Of a DNA stretch of 64,000 bases, positions 53,559 through 63,634 are shown piece by piece. The notes under the pieces are model-generated. The model was given only the letters and a program-made list of their open reading frames with translations, was not told where the DNA came from and did no database searches. Position 1 is the first letter of the stretch, and every line of letters begins with the position of its first letter. The position numbers and the translations under genes were made by a program. Origin of the DNA: Citrobacter sp. FP75 (GTDB taxonomy: Bacteria; Pseudomonadota; Gammaproteobacteria; Enterobacterales; Enterobacteriaceae); the NCBI RefSeq assembly GCF_018342065.1, contig NZ_JAFDOE010000001.1, forward strand, positions 620,001 through 684,000. The letters are read 5' to 3'.

Positions 53559-56171
53559 ATGACACAACAGCCACAAGCCAAATACCGCCACGACTATCGT
53601 GCGCCGGATTACCAGATTACTGATATTGACTTGACCTTTGACCTGGATGCTGAAAAAACCGTGGTCACTGCCGTGAGCCAGGCTGTCCGTCATGGTGCGT
53701 CTGATGCTCCTCTTCGCCTGGATGGCGAGGATCTGACCCTGGTGTCAATCCACGTGAACGACGAACCGTGGACAGAGTATAAAGAAGAAGAGGGTGCTCT
53801 GGTCATCAGCCACCTGCCGGAACGTTTTACGCTGCGTATCGTGAATGAAATAAGCCCAGCAGCTAATACTGCACTGGAAGGACTGTATAAGTCCGGCGAC
53901 GCGCTATGCACGCAGTGCGAAGCAGAAGGTTTCCGCCATATTACCTGGTATCTTGACCGCCCGGATGTGTTGGCGCGCTTTACCACCAAAATTATCGCCG
54001 ATAAAACCCAATACCCGTTCCTGCTTTCCAACGGTAACCGCGTTGCACAGGGGGAACTGGATAATGGTCGTCACTGGGTGCAGTGGCAGGATCCGTTCCC
54101 GAAACCGTGTTATCTGTTCGCGCTGGTGGCCGGTGATTTCGATGTCCTGAGCGACACCTTTACCACCCGTTCCGGGCGTGAAGTAGCGCTGGAGTTGTAT
54201 GTCGATCGCGGCAATCTGGATCGTGCACCGTGGGCGATGACCTCGTTGAAAAATTCCATGAAATGGGATGAAGAGCGTTTTGGTCTGGAGTATGACCTCG
54301 ACATCTACATGATTGTCGCGGTCGACTTCTTTAATATGGGCGCGATGGAGAATAAAGGTCTGAACATCTTTAACTCCAAATACGTGCTGGCGCGTACCGA
54401 TACCGCCACCGATAAAGATTACCTCGATATTGAGCGCGTCATTGGTCACGAATATTTCCACAACTGGACCGGCAACCGCGTCACCTGTCGCGACTGGTTC
54501 CAGTTGAGCCTGAAAGAAGGCTTAACCGTGTTCCGCGATCAGGAGTTCAGCTCCGATCTCGGTTCTCGCGCGGTAAACCGAATCAGCAATGTGCGCACCA
54601 TGCGTGGTCTGCAGTTTGCCGAAGACGCCAGCCCGATGGCGCATCCTATCCGCCCGGATCAAGTTATCGAAATGAACAACTTCTATACCCTGACGGTGTA
54701 CGAAAAGGGTGCAGAAGTGATTCGTATGATCCATACCCTGCTGGGTGAGGCAAATTTCCAGAAGGGAATGCAGCTCTATTTCGAACGCCATGACGGCAGC
54801 GCGGCGACCTGTGATGATTTCGTGCAGGCGATGGAAGATGCATCCAACGTCGATCTCTCGCATTTCCGCCGCTGGTACAGCCAGTCCGGTACGCCAGTTG
54901 TGACCGTGCGTGATGACTATAATCCATCAACTGAACAGTACACGCTGACAATCGGCCAACGTACGCCAGCCACGCCGGATCAGACCGAAAAACAGCCGTT
55001 GCATATTCCTTTTGCCATTGAGTTATATGATAACGAAGGCAAAGTAATCCCGTTGCAAAAAGGCGGGCATCCGGTGAATTCCGTGCTCAACGTTACCCAG
55101 GCAGAACAGACCTTTGTCTTTGATAACGTCTACTTCCAGCCGGTTCCGGCGCTGCTGTGTGAATTCTCTGCACCGGTGAAACTGGAATATAAATGGAGCG
55201 ATCAGCAACTGACTTTCCTGATGCGCCACGCTCGTAATGATTTCTCACGCTGGGATGCGGCGCAAAGCCTGCTGGCAACCTACATAAAGCTCAACGTTGC
55301 CCGCCATCAGCAGGGACAACCGCTGTCGCTGCCGGTACACGTGGCCGATGCGTTCCGCGCGATTCTGTTGGACGAGAAAATCGATCCGGCGCTGGCGGCA
55401 GAGATCCTGACGCTGCCTTCGGCGAATGAGATTGCTGAGCTGTTTGAGATTATCGATCCGGTGGCGATTACCGAGGTGCGCGAGGCGTTAACCCGCACGC
55501 TGGCGGCTGAACTGGCGGATGAATTCCTCGCCATCTATAACGCTAATCATCTGGATGAGTATCGCGTTGAGCATGGCGATATTGGCAAACGTACGCTGCG
55601 TAATGCCTGTCTGCGCTTCCTGGCCTTCGGCGAAACGCATCTGGCAGATACTCTGGTGAGCAAGCAATACCGCGAAGCCAATAATATGACCGATGCGCTG
55701 GCGGCCTTGTCTGCAGCGGTAGCGGCGCAGTTGCCGTGCCGCGATGCGCTGATGCAGGCATATGATGACAAGTGGCATCATGACGGTCTGGTGATGGATA
55801 AATGGTTTATCCTGCAGTCTACCAGCCCGGCGGACAATGTGCTGGAAACGGTACGTGGCCTGTTGCAGCATCGCTCCTTTAGCATGAGCAACCCGAACCG
55901 TATCCGATCTTTGATTGGCGCTTTCGCGGGCAGCAACCCGGCGGCGTTCCATGCGGAAGATGGCAGCGGTTATCAGTTCCTGGTCGATATGCTGACCGAG
56001 CTGAACAGCCGTAACCCGCAGGTGGCATCACGTCTGATTGAGCCGTTGATCCGCTTAAAACGCTATGATGCCAAACGCCAGGCGAAGATGCGTGCGGCAC
56101 TGGAACAGCTGAAAGGTCTGGAGAATCTCTCTGGCGATCTGTTCGAGAAGATAACCAAAGCATTAGCCTGA
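53559..56171 (+). CDS. pepN: Aminopeptidase N
   Basis: The 870-residue M1 zinc metallopeptidase is the main broad-specificity aminopeptidase of the cytosol. The exopeptidase motif GAMEN (near residue 261) and zinc motif HEYFHNWTGNR with the downstream Glu (near 297-320) are visible. Residue count equals E. coli PepN. It is transcribed divergently from pncB with a 265-nt intergenic region and convergently with the ssu operon. Confidence 0.97.
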   Translation: MTQQPQAKYRHDYRAPDYQITDIDLTFDLDAEKTVVTAVSQAVRHGASDAPLRLDGEDLTLVSIHVNDEPWTEYKEEEGALVISHLPERFTLRIVNEISPAANTALEGLYKSGDALCTQCEAEGFRHITWYLDRPDVLARFTTKIIADKTQYPFLLSNGNRVAQGELDNGRHWVQWQDPFPKPCYLFALVAGDFDVLSDTFTTRSGREVALELYVDRGNLDRAPWAMTSLKNSMKWDEERFGLEYDLDIYMIVAVDFFNMGAMENKGLNIFNSKYVLARTDTATDKDYLDIERVIGHEYFHNWTGNRVTCRDWFQLSLKEGLTVFRDQEFSSDLGSRAVNRISNVRTMRGLQFAEDASPMAHPIRPDQVIEMNNFYTLTVYEKGAEVIRMIHTLLGEANFQKGMQLYFERHDGSAATCDDFVQAMEDASNVDLSHFRRWYSQSGTPVVTVRDDYNPSTEQYTLTIGQRTPATPDQTEKQPLHIPFAIELYDNEGKVIPLQKGGHPVNSVLNVTQAEQTFVFDNVYFQPVPALLCEFSAPVKLEYKWSDQQLTFLMRHARNDFSRWDAAQSLLATYIKLNVARHQQGQPLSLPVHVADAFRAILLDEKIDPALAAEILTLPSANEIAELFEIIDPVAITEVREALTRTLAAELADEFLAIYNANHLDEYRVEHGDIGKRTLRNACLRFLAFGETHLADTLVSKQYREANNMTDALAALSAAVAAQLPCRDALMQAYDDKWHHDGLVMDKWFILQSTSPADNVLETVRGLLQHRSFSMSNPNRIRSLIGAFAGSNPAAFHAEDGSGYQFLVDMLTELNSRNPQVASRLIEPLIRLKRYDAKRQAKMRAALEQLKGLENLSGDLFEKITKALA

Positions 56172-56219
56172 TAATGTTGCCGGATGATGATGCAATTGCG
56201 TCACCATCCGGCATTATCA
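56169..56219. repeat. REP-like palindrome between pepN and ssuB
   Basis: Long interrupted inverted repeat: TGATAATG and GCCGGATG (56169-56186) pair with CATCCGGC and CATTATCA (56205-56219). The core GCCGGATG...CATCCGGC is typical of enterobacterial REP elements. The outermost bases are the stop codons of the two convergent genes. It probably terminates or stabilises both transcripts. Confidence 0.75.
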
Positions 56220-56984
56220 GCCGTGTCGACGTACGGCCTGCTCGGTATACCCCCTTTGCATCACCCGATTCAACACTTCCGCTTCGAGTTCCGCCAGGCG
56301 CACTGAACCCATCCGCCGTGGACGCGGGATATCTACCGTTAAATCCAGACCGATTTTCCCGTCCTCAATCAGCAATACGCGATCGGCCATCGCCACGGCT
56401 TCGCTGACGTCATGGGTGACCAGCAGTACGGTAAAGCCGTGTTCTTGCCACAGAGAGACAATCAAATCCTGCATCTCAAGGCGGGTTAAGGCATCCAGCG
56501 CGCCGAGGGGTTCATCCAGCAACAGCAGCCCGGGACGATGAATCAATGCACGTGCCAGCGCCACGCGCTGTTTTTGTCCACCGGAAAGGGCGGCAGGCCA
56601 TTCCAGCGCCCGATTTTCCAGCCCAACGGAAGTCAGCGCATCACGGGCAGCATCTTGCCAGTTGCTTTTCAGACCCAGGCCTACGTTATCAATAACCGAT
56701 TTCCACGGCAGCAGGCGCGCATCCTGGAACATCATCCGCGTATCGTCCTGAATATCCGCCAGCGGTGTGATTCCGGCGAGTAATTCTCCTGCGTTGGGTG
56801 ATTCCAGACCGGCCAGCAAACGCAGCAATGTGCTTTTTCCGCCGCCGCTGCGACCGACCACGGCGACAAATTGCCCTGCCGGAATGTGCAAATCTAACTG
56901 ATTGAGCACCGTATTGGTGCCGTAGCGTTTCGTCACGCCGCTAAGCAGTAGCGGTGTTCCCTGATTTAAACGAGCGGTATTCAT
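56217..56984 (-). CDS. ssuB: Alkanesulfonate ABC transporter ATP-binding protein
   Basis: The 255-residue ABC ATPase has Walker [10 protein letters not shown] (near residue 45), ABC signature [15 protein letters not shown] (near 130), Walker [13 protein letters not shown] and the switch His in [10 protein letters not shown]. It energises the uptake of aliphatic sulfonates by SsuABC. The start at 56984 overlaps the ssuC stop (ATGA); an upstream in-frame start lies within ssuC. It is the last gene of the ssuEADCB operon. Confidence 0.95.
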   Translation of the reverse strand: MNTARLNQGTPLLLSGVTKRYGTNTVLNQLDLHIPAGQFVAVVGRSGGGKSTLLRLLAGLESPNAGELLAGITPLADIQDDTRMMFQDARLLPWKSVIDNVGLGLKSNWQDAARDALTSVGLENRALEWPAALSGGQKQRVALARALIHRPGLLLLDEPLGALDALTRLEMQDLIVSLWQEHGFTVLLVTHDVSEAVAMADRVLLIEDGKIGLDLTVDIPRPRRMGSVRLAELEAEVLNRVMQRGYTEQAVRRHG

Positions 56985-57772
56985 ACGGTGGCCTCCTTCG
57001 CATGGTAAGCCGGGTTCCAGCGTAACCAAATACGTTCCAGTAATTGCGCGCTGACGTCGGCAAGCTTGCCAAGCAGGGCGTAGAGAACAATGGCTACCAC
57101 CACCACATCCGTTTGCAGAAACTCGCGGGCATTCATTGCCAGGTAGCCGATTCCAGCATTAGCCGAAATGGTTTCCGCGACGATAAGTGTCAACCACATC
57201 AGCCCGAGGGCAAAACGCACGCCAACCATAATTGAGGGCAGGGCGCCGGGGAGGATCACATGGATAAACAGCGAAATACCGGATAACCCATAGCTGCGTG
57301 CCATCTCCACCAGCCCACGATCGATATTACGGATCCCATGCCAGGTGTTGATGTAAATCGGGAATAAGGTGCCCAGCGCGACGAGAAAGATCTTGGCGGA
57401 TTCATCAATACCGAACCACAAAATCACCAGCGGGATCAGCGCCAGATGCGGGACGTTACGCAGCATCTGCACCGAGGTGTCCAGCAGGCGTTCGCCCCAA
57501 CGTGACAGACCGCTTATCAGTCCCAGCGTCAGGCCAATCGATCCGCCGATGGAAAAGCCGATCGCTGCCCGCCAGGAGCTGATTGCCAGATGCTGCCAAA
57601 GCTCGCCGCTGACGGAAAGCGTCCAGAAGGCTTCCACCACGCCTTGCGGAGAGGGCAGAATGCGGGTGGACAGCCAGCCCATGGACGATGCCAGCTGCCA
57701 GACTGCCACCAGGCCGAGCGGTAAAAACCACGGAGCAAGGCGCAGTAACCACCTGTTTTTCGGCGTTGCCAT
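56981..57772 (-). CDS. ssuC: Alkanesulfonate ABC transporter permease
   Basis: The 263-residue inner-membrane permease has about six membrane segments and the BPD_transp_1 coupling motif [20 protein letters not shown] (near residue 160). The second of two adjacent ATG codons (57772) is preferred for its 7-nt spacing to GGAG and agreement with E. coli. It forms the channel for sulfonates with SsuB and receives substrate from SsuA. Confidence 0.95.
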   Translation of the reverse strand: MATPKNRWLLRLAPWFLPLGLVAVWQLASSMGWLSTRILPSPQGVVEAFWTLSVSGELWQHLAISSWRAAIGFSIGGSIGLTLGLISGLSRWGERLLDTSVQMLRNVPHLALIPLVILWFGIDESAKIFLVALGTLFPIYINTWHGIRNIDRGLVEMARSYGLSGISLFIHVILPGALPSIMVGVRFALGLMWLTLIVAETISANAGIGYLAMNAREFLQTDVVVVAIVLYALLGKLADVSAQLLERIWLRWNPAYHAKEATV

Positions 57773-57783
57773 CATCGGGCTCC

Positions 57784-58929
57784 TCAGCTTTGCGCGACTT
57801 TACGTGGGATAAATTCGTTCGCCACCGCCTCGCCTTGTTGATGCAGGCGCTGCGGCTGCGGAATTTCTGGTATTGCGACATCCAGATGCGGGAACAACAG
57901 CTCACCGACTTTGTACGCCTCTTCCAGATGCGGATACCCGGACAGCACAAAGCTGTCGATACCCAGCGCGGCATACTCGTTAATCCGAGCCGCGACCGTA
58001 GGACCGTCCCCGACCAGCGCCGTACCGGCTCCGCCGCGCACCAGTCCTACGCCAGCCCACAGGTTCGGGCTAATTTCCAGTCGGTCGCGCCTGCCGTTGT
58101 GCAGCGCCGCCATTCGCTGCTGACCCACAGAGTCGGTTCTTGCGAAGGCGGCCTGGGCTTTGGCAATGGTGTCGTCATCCAGATGGGCAATCAGGCGATC
58201 CGCTGCCTGCCACGCCTCTGCGGTAGTTTCGCGCACAATCACGTGCAGGCGAATACCAAAGCGGATCTTGCGCCCGAGCGCCGCCGCTTTGGCCCGCACC
58301 TGTTCAATCTTCTCTTTTACCTGTTCAGGCGGCTCACCCCAGGTCAGATAGAGATCAACCTGCTCGGCGGCAAGATCCTGCGCCACGTCGGAGGAACCGC
58401 CGAAGTACAGCGGAGGGTGGGGCTGTTGCACAGGCGGGAAAAAGAGTTTTGCCCCACGGACGTGGACGTGCTTACCGTTGAAATCCACCGTTTCGCCTTG
58501 CAGCAGGCGCCGCCATACCTGAGTGAATTCAGCGGAGGCTGCATAACGTTCGGTGTGATCGAGGAATACGCCATCGCCCGCCAGCTCCTGCGGATCGCTG
58601 CCCGTCACCAGGTTAAACAGCGCGCGGCCGTTGGACAGTCTGTCGAGCGTTGCGGCCTGGCGCGCCGCAACCGTAGGCGACGTTACGCTGGGGCGCAGCG
58701 CGACCAAAAATTTTAACCGCCGGGTGACCGGGATCATGGAGGCCGCCACCAGCCAGGCATCTTCGCAAGAGCGACCGGTTGGGATCAGGACGCCGGTAAA
58801 CCCCAGACGATCGGCCGTTTGGGCGATTTGTTGCAGATAGCCGTGATCGACCGAGCGTGAACCTTCCTCTGTCCCCAGATAATGACCGTCACCGTGCGTG
58901 GGTAAAAACCAGAACATATTCAGACTCAT
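57784..58929 (-). CDS. ssuD: FMNH2-dependent alkanesulfonate monooxygenase
   Basis: The 381-residue protein has the length of E. coli SsuD, a luciferase-like TIM-barrel enzyme that releases sulfite from alkanesulfonates using FMNH2 from SsuE. Family blocks [36 protein letters not shown] and [20 protein letters not shown] are present. It overlaps ssuA by 4 nt. Its role is sulfur scavenging when sulfate and cysteine are scarce. Confidence 0.96.
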   Translation of the reverse strand: MSLNMFWFLPTHGDGHYLGTEEGSRSVDHGYLQQIAQTADRLGFTGVLIPTGRSCEDAWLVAASMIPVTRRLKFLVALRPSVTSPTVAARQAATLDRLSNGRALFNLVTGSDPQELAGDGVFLDHTERYAASAEFTQVWRRLLQGETVDFNGKHVHVRGAKLFFPPVQQPHPPLYFGGSSDVAQDLAAEQVDLYLTWGEPPEQVKEKIEQVRAKAAALGRKIRFGIRLHVIVRETTAEAWQAADRLIAHLDDDTIAKAQAAFARTDSVGQQRMAALHNGRRDRLEISPNLWAGVGLVRGGAGTALVGDGPTVAARINEYAALGIDSFVLSGYPHLEEAYKVGELLFPHLDVAIPEIPQPQRLHQQGEAVANEFIPRKVAQS

Positions 58930-59900
58930 AATTTTGCTCCTGCCTGTTGAGTGGGCTGCCAGATACGCTGGCGAATATCGATTTTTTTCGGCAACAACCG
59001 GTTGTCATAAAACAGATTGGCGGTTTGTTGCTGCAGTGCGGCAACAGAGGCGCTGACGGGGGTAATGGTGGTTGGCGGGCGATGGTCCAGATAGGCTGCA
59101 ATCACCGGCTCAGGCAGCCCCATGGTTTTAGCCAGCAGGGAGATGCTCTGCTGACGTTGACTGAGGGTTAAGGCATCGGCCTGGCTAAAGGTGTCTAACA
59201 CGCCCAGAACAAAAGCGCTGTTTTTCTCGGCATAAGGGCGCGCGGCGAGGTAAAACGAACCGGTCTGTTTGAGGTCGGTACCGTCTTTCAACACGCGTAC
59301 GTCACCTTGCAGCAACGCGGCGGAGTAGTATGGGTCCCAAATTGCCCACGCATCAACGTTTCCTTGCTGGAAGGCCGCCCGCGCATCGGCCGGAGTCAGA
59401 TACGTCGGTTGAATATCGGTAAATTTCAGCCCGGCCTGTTGCAGCGCACGGAGCAGTAAATTGTGGGCGCTGGACCCTTTCTGGAAAGCGACTTTATGTC
59501 CTTTAAGCTGCGCGACGTTTTGGATCGGGCTATTTTTTGGTACCAGAATCACCTCGGCCTTCGGTTTGGGCGGCTCAACGCCAACGTAAACCAGATCGGC
59601 CCCGGCTGCCTGGGCAAAAATCGGTGGAATATCACCGGTGCTGCCCAGATCGATGCTGCCGATATTTAGCGCCTCCAGCATTTGCGGCCCGGCAGGAAAC
59701 TCAATCCATGATATTTTTGTCTGCGGGTAGCGTTTTTCCAACAACTGATGGCTTTTAGCCAGCACCATGCTGACGCTCCCTTTCTGATAGCCAATGCGCA
59801 GAGTGCCTGGCGCGGCATCTGCGGCGTGAACTTGCGTCGACAAAGACAGTAGTCCGGTCAGCGCCAGCCACGGGGTATGACGTTTAAGTAAATTAAGCAT
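58926..59900 (-). CDS. ssuA: Alkanesulfonate-binding periplasmic protein
   Basis: A 324-residue precursor with a signal peptide ([20 protein letters not shown], then [10 protein letters not shown]) and the SsuA family core: [40 protein letters not shown] and [20 protein letters not shown]. The ATG at 59900 follows AGAGGT; a GTG at 59909 is an alternative. It overlaps ssuE by 8 nt. It delivers sulfonates to SsuBC. Confidence 0.93.
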   Translation of the reverse strand: MLNLLKRHTPWLALTGLLSLSTQVHAADAAPGTLRIGYQKGSVSMVLAKSHQLLEKRYPQTKISWIEFPAGPQMLEALNIGSIDLGSTGDIPPIFAQAAGADLVYVGVEPPKPKAEVILVPKNSPIQNVAQLKGHKVAFQKGSSAHNLLLRALQQAGLKFTDIQPTYLTPADARAAFQQGNVDAWAIWDPYYSAALLQGDVRVLKDGTDLKQTGSFYLAARPYAEKNSAFVLGVLDTFSQADALTLSQRQQSISLLAKTMGLPEPVIAAYLDHRPPTTITPVSASVAALQQQTANLFYDNRLLPKKIDIRQRIWQPTQQAGAKL

Positions 59901-60468
59901 GGGCGGCACCTCTCAGGGCATTCAAGTGCAAAAGCTGGATATCGCGGCGCTGCAAAGCCTGCCAGAAGGTGTCGAGCGCACTGTCCAGGCGCAGTTGCAG
60001 GTTCGGCGTAAATTGCGGCTTATGCTGATAATCAATGACCTGCGAATCATCGGCGAAAACGCCGTGCAGGATTTCCTGAGCCTTCAGTGCGCTGAGGACG
60101 GGTTTCAGGGCGTAATCGACGGCCAGCAAATGTGCCACGGTGCCACCGGTCGCCAGCGGCAATACCACTTTGCCCTCCAGCGCGCGTTCAGGGAGTAGAT
60201 CGAGCAAGGTTTTCAATGCGCCGGAATAGGCCGCTTTGTAGACCGGCGTGGCGACAATCAGTCCGTCGGCGGCCTGCAGTTGTTCGATAAACGTCTTCAG
60301 TGCCGGGCTGTCGAAGCGTGCATAGATCAGATCGTCGGGCTCAAAATTGTGCAGATTCCAGTGATAGATGTCGACATCCTGCCCGTTCAGTTTTTCTCGT
60401 GCATATTCCAGTAAGGCGCTGGAGCGAGAGGGGAAGCGTGGGCTGCCTGCCAGAGTGATAACGCGCAT
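59893..60468 (-). CDS. ssuE: NADPH-dependent FMN reductase
   Basis: The 191-residue flavodoxin-like reductase supplies reduced FMN to SsuD. The flavin-binding start is VITLAGSPRFPSRSSALLEY, followed by GLIVATPVYKAAYSGALKTL and LLPLATGG-type blocks. It is the first gene of the operon, so the sulfur-starvation promoter (Cbl/CysB-dependent in E. coli) should lie in the 240-nt region shared with pyrD; I could not point to the exact site. Confidence 0.95.
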   Translation of the reverse strand: MRVITLAGSPRFPSRSSALLEYAREKLNGQDVDIYHWNLHNFEPDDLIYARFDSPALKTFIEQLQAADGLIVATPVYKAAYSGALKTLLDLLPERALEGKVVLPLATGGTVAHLLAVDYALKPVLSALKAQEILHGVFADDSQVIDYQHKPQFTPNLQLRLDSALDTFWQALQRRDIQLLHLNALRGAAHA

Positions 60469-60610
60469 ATTGACAATCTCTCCTTATAACCAATTGTTCG
60501 TTTTTATTTAACATTGATAACAATTTGTGCAGTCTGGCAGAGAGGTTTTGTTTATCGAAATGATTTATGCGGGATAGAAAAGCTGAAAAATGCATAAAAC
60601 GAGGACCGGA

Positions 60611-60626
60611 AAGAAAACGTTTGCTT
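60611..60626 (-). promoter_or_regulatory. PurR operator of pyrD
   Basis: The minus strand reads AAGCAAACGTTTTCTT, a full match to the PurR consensus ANGCAANCGNTTNCNT, about 50 nt upstream of the probable pyrD -10 (CATAAT at 60668-60673). E. coli pyrD is a known PurR target. Confidence 0.85.
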
Positions 60627-60678
60627 TTTATTGCCGCAGGTCAATTCCCTTTTTGTTCGCGATCGCACATAATACGCC

Positions 60679-60706
60679 CCCGGTTTGCACACCGGGAATC
60701 CAGGAG
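60679..60706 (+). promoter_or_regulatory. pyrD leader hairpin controlling translation
   Basis: CCCGGT (60679-60684) pairs with ACCGGG (60691-60696), immediately before the AGGAG ribosome site (60702-60706). As in E. coli, transcripts that begin at the upstream C residues would form the hairpin and hide the ribosome site, while transcripts starting a few bases later would not, giving CTP/GTP-dependent control. Confidence 0.8.
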
Positions 60707-60711
60707 AGTTC

Positions 60712-61722
60712 ATGTACTACCCCTTCGTTCGTAAAGCCCTTTTTCAGCTCGATCCAGAGCGCGCTCATGAATTGACATTCCAGCAATTACGTCGCATTAC
60801 GGGCACGCCGCTCGAAGCGCTTGTCCGCCAGAAAGTACCGGCAAAACCGGTTACCTGCATGGGGCTGACGTTTAAAAACCCGCTCGGTCTTGCCGCCGGG
60901 CTGGATAAAGATGGGGAGTGCATTGATGCACTCGGTGCAATGGGATTCGGCTCGATTGAGATAGGCACCGTGACGCCGCGTCCTCAACCGGGTAACGATA
61001 AGCCGCGTCTGTTCCGTCTGGTTGACGCAGAAGGGTTGATCAACCGCATGGGCTTCAATAACCTGGGTGTTGATAACCTGGTCGAAAACGTTAAAAAATC
61101 GCATTTTGACGGTATTCTGGGGATCAATATAGGTAAGAACAAAGACACCCCGGTAGAGAATGGCAAAGATGACTATCTGATTTGTATGGAAAAAGTCTAC
61201 GCTTATGCCGGTTATATTGCGGTTAATATCTCCTCACCAAATACCCCAGGGTTACGCACGCTACAATACGGCGAAGCGCTGGACGATCTGCTAACGGCAA
61301 TTAAAAATAAGCAAAATGATCTGCAAGCGATCCACCATAAATATGTTCCGGTGGCGGTAAAGATCGCCCCGGATCTTTCTGAAGAAGAACTGATCCAGGT
61401 CGCCGACAGTTTAGTTCGTCATAATATTGATGGTGTAATTGCCACAAACACTACGCTCGATCGCTCCCTGGTACAGGGAATGAAAAATTGCGATCAAATG
61501 GGTGGTCTGAGCGGTCGACCGTTACAATTAAAAAGCACCGAAGTTATTCGCATGTTGTCCCGGGAATTAAAAGGACAATTGCCGATTATCGGGGTTGGCG
61601 GTATCGACTCAGTCATCGCTGCGCGTGAGAAAATAGCCGCAGGGGCTTCCCTGATTCAGATTTATTCCGGCTTTATTTTTAAAGGCCCGCCGTTGATTAA
61701 AGAAATCATCACCAATATCTGA
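60712..61722 (+). CDS. pyrD: Dihydroorotate dehydrogenase (quinone), class 2
   Basis: The 336-residue, membrane-associated flavoenzyme oxidises dihydroorotate to orotate in pyrimidine synthesis. N-terminal helices ([20 protein letters not shown]) form the quinone tunnel; FMN and active-site blocks include [40 protein letters not shown] (catalytic Ser) and [20 protein letters not shown]. The start at 60712 is fixed by AGGAG and homology, not the upstream ATG at 60685, which lies in the leader hairpin. Confidence 0.97.
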   Translation: MYYPFVRKALFQLDPERAHELTFQQLRRITGTPLEALVRQKVPAKPVTCMGLTFKNPLGLAAGLDKDGECIDALGAMGFGSIEIGTVTPRPQPGNDKPRLFRLVDAEGLINRMGFNNLGVDNLVENVKKSHFDGILGINIGKNKDTPVENGKDDYLICMEKVYAYAGYIAVNISSPNTPGLRTLQYGEALDDLLTAIKNKQNDLQAIHHKYVPVAVKIAPDLSEEELIQVADSLVRHNIDGVIATNTTLDRSLVQGMKNCDQMGGLSGRPLQLKSTEVIRMLSRELKGQLPIIGVGGIDSVIAAREKIAAGASLIQIYSGFIFKGPPLIKEIITNI

Positions 61723-61739
61723 ATACGACCTTAATCACA

Positions 61740-61773
61740 AACCAGGGCTTTATTTCTTGCCCTGGTTGTTTTA
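61740..61773 (+). terminator. pyrD terminator
   Basis: Perfect 9-bp stem AACCAGGGC (61740-61748) with GCCCTGGTT (61759-61767), 10-nt loop, then GTTTTAT. Confidence 0.88.
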
Positions 61774-61887
61774 TATTCCTTTACTGTTGCTTATTTAAAC
61801 ATTCTGAGCTTTTATTATTAGGGCAATAAACGAAGCGGCAAAAGGATACTGTCGTAACGACGATGATTTAGGAATGGAGAGATACTG

Positions 61888-62430
61888 ATGCGAATTAAAC
61901 CCGACGATAACTGGCGCTGGTATTATGATGAAGAGCACGATCGTATGATGCTCGATTTAGCCAATGGCATGTTATTTCGCTCGCGTTTTGCGCGCAAAAT
62001 GCTCACTCCTGATGCATTCTCTCCGTCCGGTTTTTGTGTTGATGATGCTGCGCTTTATTTTTCTTTTGAAGAAAAGTGCCGCGACCTGGATTTAGTCAAA
62101 GAACAGAAAGCGGAGCTGGTGCTCAATGCGCTGGTGGCTATTCGATATCTGAAACCGCAAATGCCAAAAAGCTGGCACTTTGTGGCACACACCATCAACT
62201 GGTCACCGGCAGTGGGTGATGCTGCCTGCGTATATTTAAGCGATACCGAAGAACAGGTTAATCTGTTAGTGGTTGAGCCGGGTGAAAATGCGGCCCTGTG
62301 TCTGCTGGCACAGCCGGGAGTAGTTATTGCCGGGCGCACCATGCAGCTTGGCGATGCCATTAAAATCATGAATGACAGACTGAAACCGCAACTCCCTGTC
62401 GACAGTTTCAGCCTTGAGCAAGCCGTTTAA
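61888..62430 (+). CDS. zapC: Cell division protein ZapC
   Basis: The 180-residue cytosolic protein is full length for ZapC, which binds FtsZ and promotes bundling of its filaments at the division ring. It starts [20 protein letters not shown] and has [20 protein letters not shown] and the C-terminal domain with [20 protein letters not shown]. It is convergent with ycbX and shares its last four bases with that gene's end. Confidence 0.95.
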   Translation: MRIKPDDNWRWYYDEEHDRMMLDLANGMLFRSRFARKMLTPDAFSPSGFCVDDAALYFSFEEKCRDLDLVKEQKAELVLNALVAIRYLKPQMPKSWHFVAHTINWSPAVGDAACVYLSDTEEQVNLLVVEPGENAALCLLAQPGVVIAGRTMQLGDAIKIMNDRLKPQLPVDSFSLEQAV

Positions 62431-63536
62431 CTCTCCAGCCTGACTGCTGTCTTTGGCACACAGCTGCAGCAAAGAATCGTCCCGTCATCGCCAATCGCTG
62501 ATTTTTTCAGCGGGCTGACTTCGCCTTCTACCAACCGAATCCGGCAGCATCCGCAGATCCCCGCCCGGCAAGAGTAGGGAACCCGGATCCCCTGATTTTC
62601 CAGTTGCTCCAGTAACACCTGCTGATTATTTCCGCGAAAGGTTTGTCCCTGCCAGTCAATAAGTACGCTGGCATCAGGTTGCTGCTGCGCGGCGACGGTA
62701 TCATCAGATTCCGCCGCGCCGTACGCTCTGGCGGGCCCGGTTGCCAGAATTTCAACCTCATCGCCAACGCGGATCACGCCGCTGTTGCGGGCAATCAGAT
62801 TCTGACCGAAATCGACATCGCCGTTATCCGCCGCAGTGCGGAAGGTTTGCAGCGTGGCCAGCGGCTCGCCGGACGGGTGCTTTTGGCCTTTTTCAGGGCT
62901 GACGGTAGTGAAAATACAGCGGCTACAGGGTTTCGCCACATCAAAAATGACCTCGCCGATACGAATCACCTTCCAGGTGTCCTCTTCCCACGCGGCGGCC
63001 CCGGTGACTACCAGATTGGGGCGAAACTGCTCCATTTTGATACTGGCCGGGCAGCGCTGTTGCACATCGCGCAGCGACGCTTCGTTAGTCAGAAGATAAG
63101 GAAAGCCATCAGCGAACGAGAGCGGTACGCCATTATGGCGCTTTACCCGACGCGTCAACTGTGGACCAACCCAGCGCAACTGCACATCACGGGAGAAAAA
63201 GCCGCTGAGCCACTGATTGATCGCCGCAGGCGCAATACGCGCCGTAAAGTGGTTTCCCCAGACTTCCGTTGGCGCATCCTGGGTGGCGAAGTCGGCAAAG
63301 CGGACCAGCGCGCTGCTGCCGTCGGGCGCAGTTAAGTGCAACCCATCGTGCAACGGGGAAGGGGTAAAACGAACCATCTGTGGGAACTGCCGGGCAGTGA
63401 TGAACGTTCCGTCGGGTTCGGTAACCATAAAGATGCGATCAAAGGCCAGACCACTCACGTCTGCCAGGGCGTGCGTTAGCCCAATACCACGCATTGATTT
63501 AACCGGATGAACAAAAAGTCGGGTTAACGTTACCAC
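62427..63536 (-). CDS. ycbX: MOSC and 2Fe-2S domain protein YcbX
   Basis: The 369-residue protein has an N-terminal beta-barrel and MOSC domain ([40 protein letters not shown]) that binds the molybdenum cofactor, followed by a plant-type ferredoxin domain with C-x4-C-x2-C ([11 protein letters not shown]) and a distal Cys (ILCCSC). In E. coli it detoxifies N-hydroxylated base analogues with CysJ. The GTG at 63536 is chosen since it gives the E. coli length and has GGGA upstream; an ATG lies at 63569. Confidence 0.93.
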   Translation of the reverse strand: MVTLTRLFVHPVKSMRGIGLTHALADVSGLAFDRIFMVTEPDGTFITARQFPQMVRFTPSPLHDGLHLTAPDGSSALVRFADFATQDAPTEVWGNHFTARIAPAAINQWLSGFFSRDVQLRWVGPQLTRRVKRHNGVPLSFADGFPYLLTNEASLRDVQQRCPASIKMEQFRPNLVVTGAAAWEEDTWKVIRIGEVIFDVAKPCSRCIFTTVSPEKGQKHPSGEPLATLQTFRTAADNGDVDFGQNLIARNSGVIRVGDEVEILATGPARAYGAAESDDTVAAQQQPDASVLIDWQGQTFRGNNQQVLLEQLENQGIRVPYSCRAGICGCCRIRLVEGEVSPLKKSAIGDDGTILCCSCVPKTAVRLES

Positions 63537-63634
63537 TGTACAGTCCCTCGAATGAAAATAAGCCTTCAACTTTATGACAAGGGCGTGAGATTAGCTATAA
63601 TGCGCAGCAATTTTATTGGAGTAAAAGTGACATT

